Positions 7,088-9,032 of a stretch of DNA of 9,032 bases are shown here, one piece after another. The DNA lies in contig JAISWN010000238.1 of NCBI GenBank assembly GCA_031271075.1, positions 1 to 9,032 of the forward strand. The letters are read 5' to 3'. The translations under genes and the position numbers were made by a program. A model generated the notes under the pieces. The model was given only the letters and a program-made list of their open reading frames with translations, searched no databases and was not told where the DNA came from. This DNA comes from Treponema sp. (GTDB taxonomy: Bacteria > Spirochaetota > Spirochaetia > Treponematales > Breznakiellaceae). The first letter of the stretch is position 1. Every line of letters begins with the position of its first letter.

Positions 7088-8436
7088 GCCTGTTGGATAT
7101 GAAACCCGGCAGGGGGCTTTTTATCGCGGCCCTCCTCTGGCTTTTCCTGGGGGCGGCGGCCTTTTTCTCCGGTCTTTTCTCCCTCATCTGGCTCCTCTGG
7201 GCCCTCTGTCTCCTGCCCTTCATCGTCGCCGACGCGGTACTGCTGCGCTTCTTCTGTTCCCCCCTCTCCGCCCGGCGGGAACTGCCCCCGGCCCTGGCCC
7301 AGGGAGAGACGGCCGCCGTGCGGATCAGCCTTTGGCGGGAGAAGGGGCTTTTCCTTTCCCCCCGGATACTGCTCTTCGACATTTACCCGCCCCTGATGGA
7401 CTGCCGGGTCTTCCCCGCGCCCATTAAGCGGGAAAGCTTCAAAGGTGGCGGGGGGCGCCCCCTGGCTCTGTTTGAGTATACCCTTAGCCCCCGGGATCGG
7501 GGCCCCTGGGTCTTTCCGGGCATGGAATTTCTTTTCAGTTCCCCCCTCCGTTTCTGGCGGCGCCGGATCTTTTACCCCTGCGCCAGCCGGGGGCGGACAT
7601 TCCCCAACTTTAAACGCCTGGGTTCGGGAGAGGCCCTGGGGGGCTTAAGGGATCGGCAGGGCCAGCGGGAGATACGGCGGCGGGGACAGGGGATGGAGTT
7701 CCGCGGCCTCCGGGACTTTGAGGAGGGAGACCCGGTACGGAACATCGACTGGCGGGCCACCGCCCGCCGCCTGGGGCCCGGCGGCGCGTGGAAGTACGTG
7801 GTCCGGGAGTACCAGGAGGAACAGGATCAGCAGGTCCTCTGCATCCTGGACACGGGCTACCGGCTTTACCGATCCCAGTTTGACAGCGCCCTCTACGGCG
7901 CCCTTCTCCTGGCCTACACAGCCCTGAAACACGGGGACGCCGCGGCGGCCATGAGCTTCGGCGCCCAGGAACGCTGGGTTCCCCCGCGCAAAGGCCTCGG
8001 GGCTTTCACCACCCTGATGAACCGGCTCTACGACCTGGAGTGCGGTCCCGTCCCCTCCTCCCCCTTTTCCGCCCTGGAAAACGCCCTGGCCCGCCTCCAC
8101 CGCCGTACCTTCATCATCCTGATCAGCAACTTCCGGGAGGAGGACGGCGAATCCCTCTCCTGGATACTCCCCCGCCTCAGACGGCGGCACCTCCTGCTCC
8201 TGGTAAGTTTTAGGGAAAGCGTGGCCGAAAGCCTTGCGGAAGCCCTCGCCCACGGCGGGCCGGGAAAGGCCGACACCCTGGAAACCGCCGCGGCCTTCTC
8301 GTACCTGGCCTCCCGCAGGCGGCTCTACCGGAGCTGGGAGCATTTGGGGCTCCTTACCCTGGAAACCGGCGCGGAGAATTTCTCCTCCGCCCTGGTGAAC
8401 CGTTACCTGGAGGTAAAGCGCTCGGGGAAGCTGTGA
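7084..8436 (+). CDS. DUF58-domain protein, MoxR partner
   Basis: The 450-residue protein begins with two membrane helices (about 11-31 and 33-55), then a beta-rich region (60-165). The DUF58 signature follows at 205-228: EFRGLRDFEEGDPVRNIDWR and then ATAR. Residues 248-380 have the strand pattern of a vWA-like fold (QVLCILDTGYRL 250-261; FIILISNF 343-350; LLLLVSF 370-376). The metal-site residues look degenerate: DTGYR replaces the DxSxS pattern, and an Asn stands where SDF is usual. DUF58 proteins are constant genomic companions of MoxR ATPases and are thought to be their substrates or adaptors. This is the last operon gene; its start overlaps the MoxR stop (ATGA). No classic terminator follows immediately, although hairpins begin about 65 bases downstream. 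Confidence 0.93.
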   Translation: MSLLDMKPGRGLFIAALLWLFLGAAAFFSGLFSLIWLLWALCLLPFIVADAVLLRFFCSPLSARRELPPALAQGETAAVRISLWREKGLFLSPRILLFDIYPPLMDCRVFPAPIKRESFKGGGGRPLALFEYTLSPRDRGPWVFPGMEFLFSSPLRFWRRRIFYPCASRGRTFPNFKRLGSGEALGGLRDRQGQREIRRRGQGMEFRGLRDFEEGDPVRNIDWRATARRLGPGGAWKYVVREYQEEQDQQVLCILDTGYRLYRSQFDSALYGALLLAYTALKHGDAAAAMSFGAQERWVPPRKGLGAFTTLMNRLYDLECGPVPSSPFSALENALARLHRRTFIILISNFREEDGESLSWILPRLRRRHLLLLVSFRESVAESLAEALAHGGPGKADTLETAAAFSYLASRRRLYRSWEHLGLLTLETGAENFSSALVNRYLEVKRSGKL

Positions 8437-8499
8437 TCGGGGGAACATGGCAACGCCGGTGTGCCGGTAACGCAAGTTATGGCCGGGGATTTCAGCAGT

Positions 8500-8519
8500 T
8501 CCTTTATATTTGTAAAGGA
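8500..8519. other. AT-rich inverted repeat (7-bp arms)
   Basis: TCCTTTA (8500-8506) and TAAAGGA (8513-8519) are perfect complements around a six-base loop TATTTG. It is the first hairpin after the operon's last stop, 63 bases away. It is weak and has no T-run, so it is at best a 3'-end or mRNA-stability structure. Confidence 0.4.
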
Positions 8520-8537
8520 TACTCATAGGCTTCGCAG

Positions 8538-8564
8538 CCAGGGGCTTAATTCTTAAGACCCTGG
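8538..8564. terminator. Strong hairpin, possible transcript end of the operon
   Basis: CCAGGG (8538-8543) pairs with CCCTGG (8559-8564) and CTTAA (8545-8549) with TTAAG (8553-8557), with one opposed G/A mismatch and a TTC loop, giving 11 pairs. It lies about 100 bases past the operon's last stop. The + strand continues GATAGTACACC without a T-run, so intrinsic termination is uncertain. A role as an RNA 3'-end stabiliser or a protein-binding palindrome is as likely. Confidence 0.35.
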
Positions 8565-8605
8565 GATAGTACACCTGGATAGTGTACACATGGATAGTAC
8601 CATCC
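8564..8605. repeat. Three GGATAGT words with palindromes
   Basis: GGATAGT occurs at 8564-8570, 8577-8583 and 8592-8598, with starts 13 and 15 bases apart. Between the second and third lies the perfect palindrome GTGTACAC (8582-8589). The third copy begins a near-palindrome, GGATAGTACCATCC (8592-8605). This resembles a small operator or slippage-derived repeat; no regulated gene is evident next to it. Confidence 0.45.
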
Positions 8606-8616
8606 CCTGTGATATA

Positions 8617-8898
8617 TTAAATCCCCGGTCCCCTTTCCTCAATCCCGTATCCGTATACTTCCCGGATATGCCTCAGCGCCTTCCGTGGATACCGGCCGGT
8701 TACAAAGGACACGGTAATATCGGTACGGCTATCAAAAGTTCGCAGAATGTTTTCGCCGCCTTGAGAGCTTTGTCAGGTTAAGGTTGTGAGCCCTGAGTAG
8801 TTACGTTCAAAATCTTCCTAATCCATAGCTGCCAGGTTGGTTGTGTTATCGACAGACTGAACAACATCGTAAATTCCACAGTAAATTCCACAAACCTT
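8617..8898 (-). pseudogene. Possible decayed reading frame, family unknown
   Basis: Reading the - strand in one frame from 8898 down to the TAA at 8617-8619 gives protein-like segments interrupted by two in-frame stops, TAG at 8818-8820 and TGA at 8773-8775. Segments include DVVQSVDNTTNLAAMD, then EDFERNYSGLTTLT, then a 51-codon open stretch with FDSRTDITVSFVTGRY and KALRHIREVYGYGIEERG. No good start codon with a ribosome binding site exists for the last stretch. It could be a gene fragment eroded by point mutations, or chance. I do not recognise the family. Confidence 0.25.
8869..8892. repeat. Perfect 12-bp tandem duplication
   Basis: GTAAATTCCACA is present twice in a row (8869-8880 and 8881-8892). 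In the - strand frame of the possible pseudogene it would duplicate four codons (CGIY twice). Slippage is the simplest origin. Confidence 0.75.
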
Positions 8899-8945
8899 TT
8901 ATCTGTTTCTGATATTATACTAACGAGCATAATTATTTACAGTAA

Positions 8946-9032
8946 TTAAGCGGCAATGCTTTCCTTGTCCTTGGTGATATTTCTGACAGCAAAAGTGTTG
9001 CCGTTGACGGGAACGAGCGTATCAAATATCTG
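8946..9032 (-). CDS. 3' end of an unrecognised protein (partial)
   Basis: On the - strand a frame is open from the right edge of the window for 28 codons and stops at TAA (8946-8948). The translated end includes IFDTLVPVNGNTFAVRN and finishes ITKDKESIAA, which reads like the C-terminus of a soluble protein. The start and most of the gene lie beyond the window. The opposite strand also has an open frame from an ATG at 8956 that looks hydrophobic but has no ribosome binding site, so I prefer the - strand reading. With so few codons, no family can be named. Confidence 0.4.
   Translation of the reverse strand, partial: QIFDTLVPVNGNTFAVRNITKDKESIAA

Larger units (their letters stand above)
8437..8945. 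other. Intergenic spacer downstream of the operon
   Basis: About 500 bases without a convincing intact gene. Base composition drops to roughly even and becomes AT-rich towards 8900-8945. The stretch holds two inverted repeats (8500-8519 and 8538-8564), a thrice-repeated GGATAGT word (8564-8598), a possible decayed frame on the - strand (8617-8898), and a perfect 12-bp tandem duplication (8869-8892). No hairpin here is followed by a T-run on the + strand, so the operon's termination site is not obvious. Confidence 0.6.

Noticed and set aside
8590..8781. 63-codon open frame on the + strand after the operon
   Set aside because: No ribosome binding site, begins inside the GGATAGT repeat cluster, and the opposite strand reads more like protein.
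8956..9032. Signal-peptide-like + strand frame starting at the ATG at 8956
   Set aside because: There is no ribosome binding site before the ATG, and the hydrophobic look can arise as the complement of a soluble C-terminus on the other strand, which I prefer.

Overview
The window holds one compact, GC-rich membrane-protein/chaperone operon on the + strand (about 1166-8436) between two AT-richer, repeat-laden spacers, with fragments of two unrelated genes at the window edges. The gene set (SpoIIM-like protein without other sporulation genes in view, DUF5362, fused DUF4129 protein) together with GC-rich coding and hairpin/tandem-repeat-rich spacers suggests a host-associated spirochaete of the Treponema group (termite-gut type). 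That is an inference from general resemblance; no rRNA or other diagnostic marker is present.

Layout: 1-471 is the 3' end of an unrecognised gene. 472-1165 is a spacer with a multi-hairpin element (510-641), several exact short direct repeats, and a plausible promoter and strong ribosome binding site just before the operon. 1166-8436 carries seven same-strand genes: DUF5362 membrane protein, RDD membrane protein, SpoIIM/DUF95-family membrane protein, a fused N-terminal membrane domain + DUF4129 protein, DUF4350 protein, MoxR AAA+ ATPase, and DUF58 protein. Four of the six junctions are ATGA stop/start overlaps and the other two gaps are 3 and 6 bases, so this is very probably one translationally coupled transcription unit. 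8437-8945 is a second spacer with hairpins, short repeats and a possible decayed reading frame on the - strand. 8946-9032 is probably the last 28 codons of a - strand gene running off the right edge.

How the genes work together: RDD, SpoIIM, DUF4129, DUF4350, MoxR and DUF58 form a recurrent neighbourhood in many bacteria (as I recall, the moxR2 region of Mycobacterium tuberculosis has most of the same families). MoxR ATPases are thought to act as chaperones that remodel partners carrying vWA-type domains, and DUF58 is the usual partner encoded beside them. The reasonable inference is that MoxR and the cytosolic part of DUF58 act on an envelope complex made of the five membrane proteins. No substrate is established. 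The most notable details are apparent loss of the metal-site residues in the DUF58 vWA-like domain, a signal-peptide-like segment in the middle of the DUF4129 protein, and the structured element in the left spacer.
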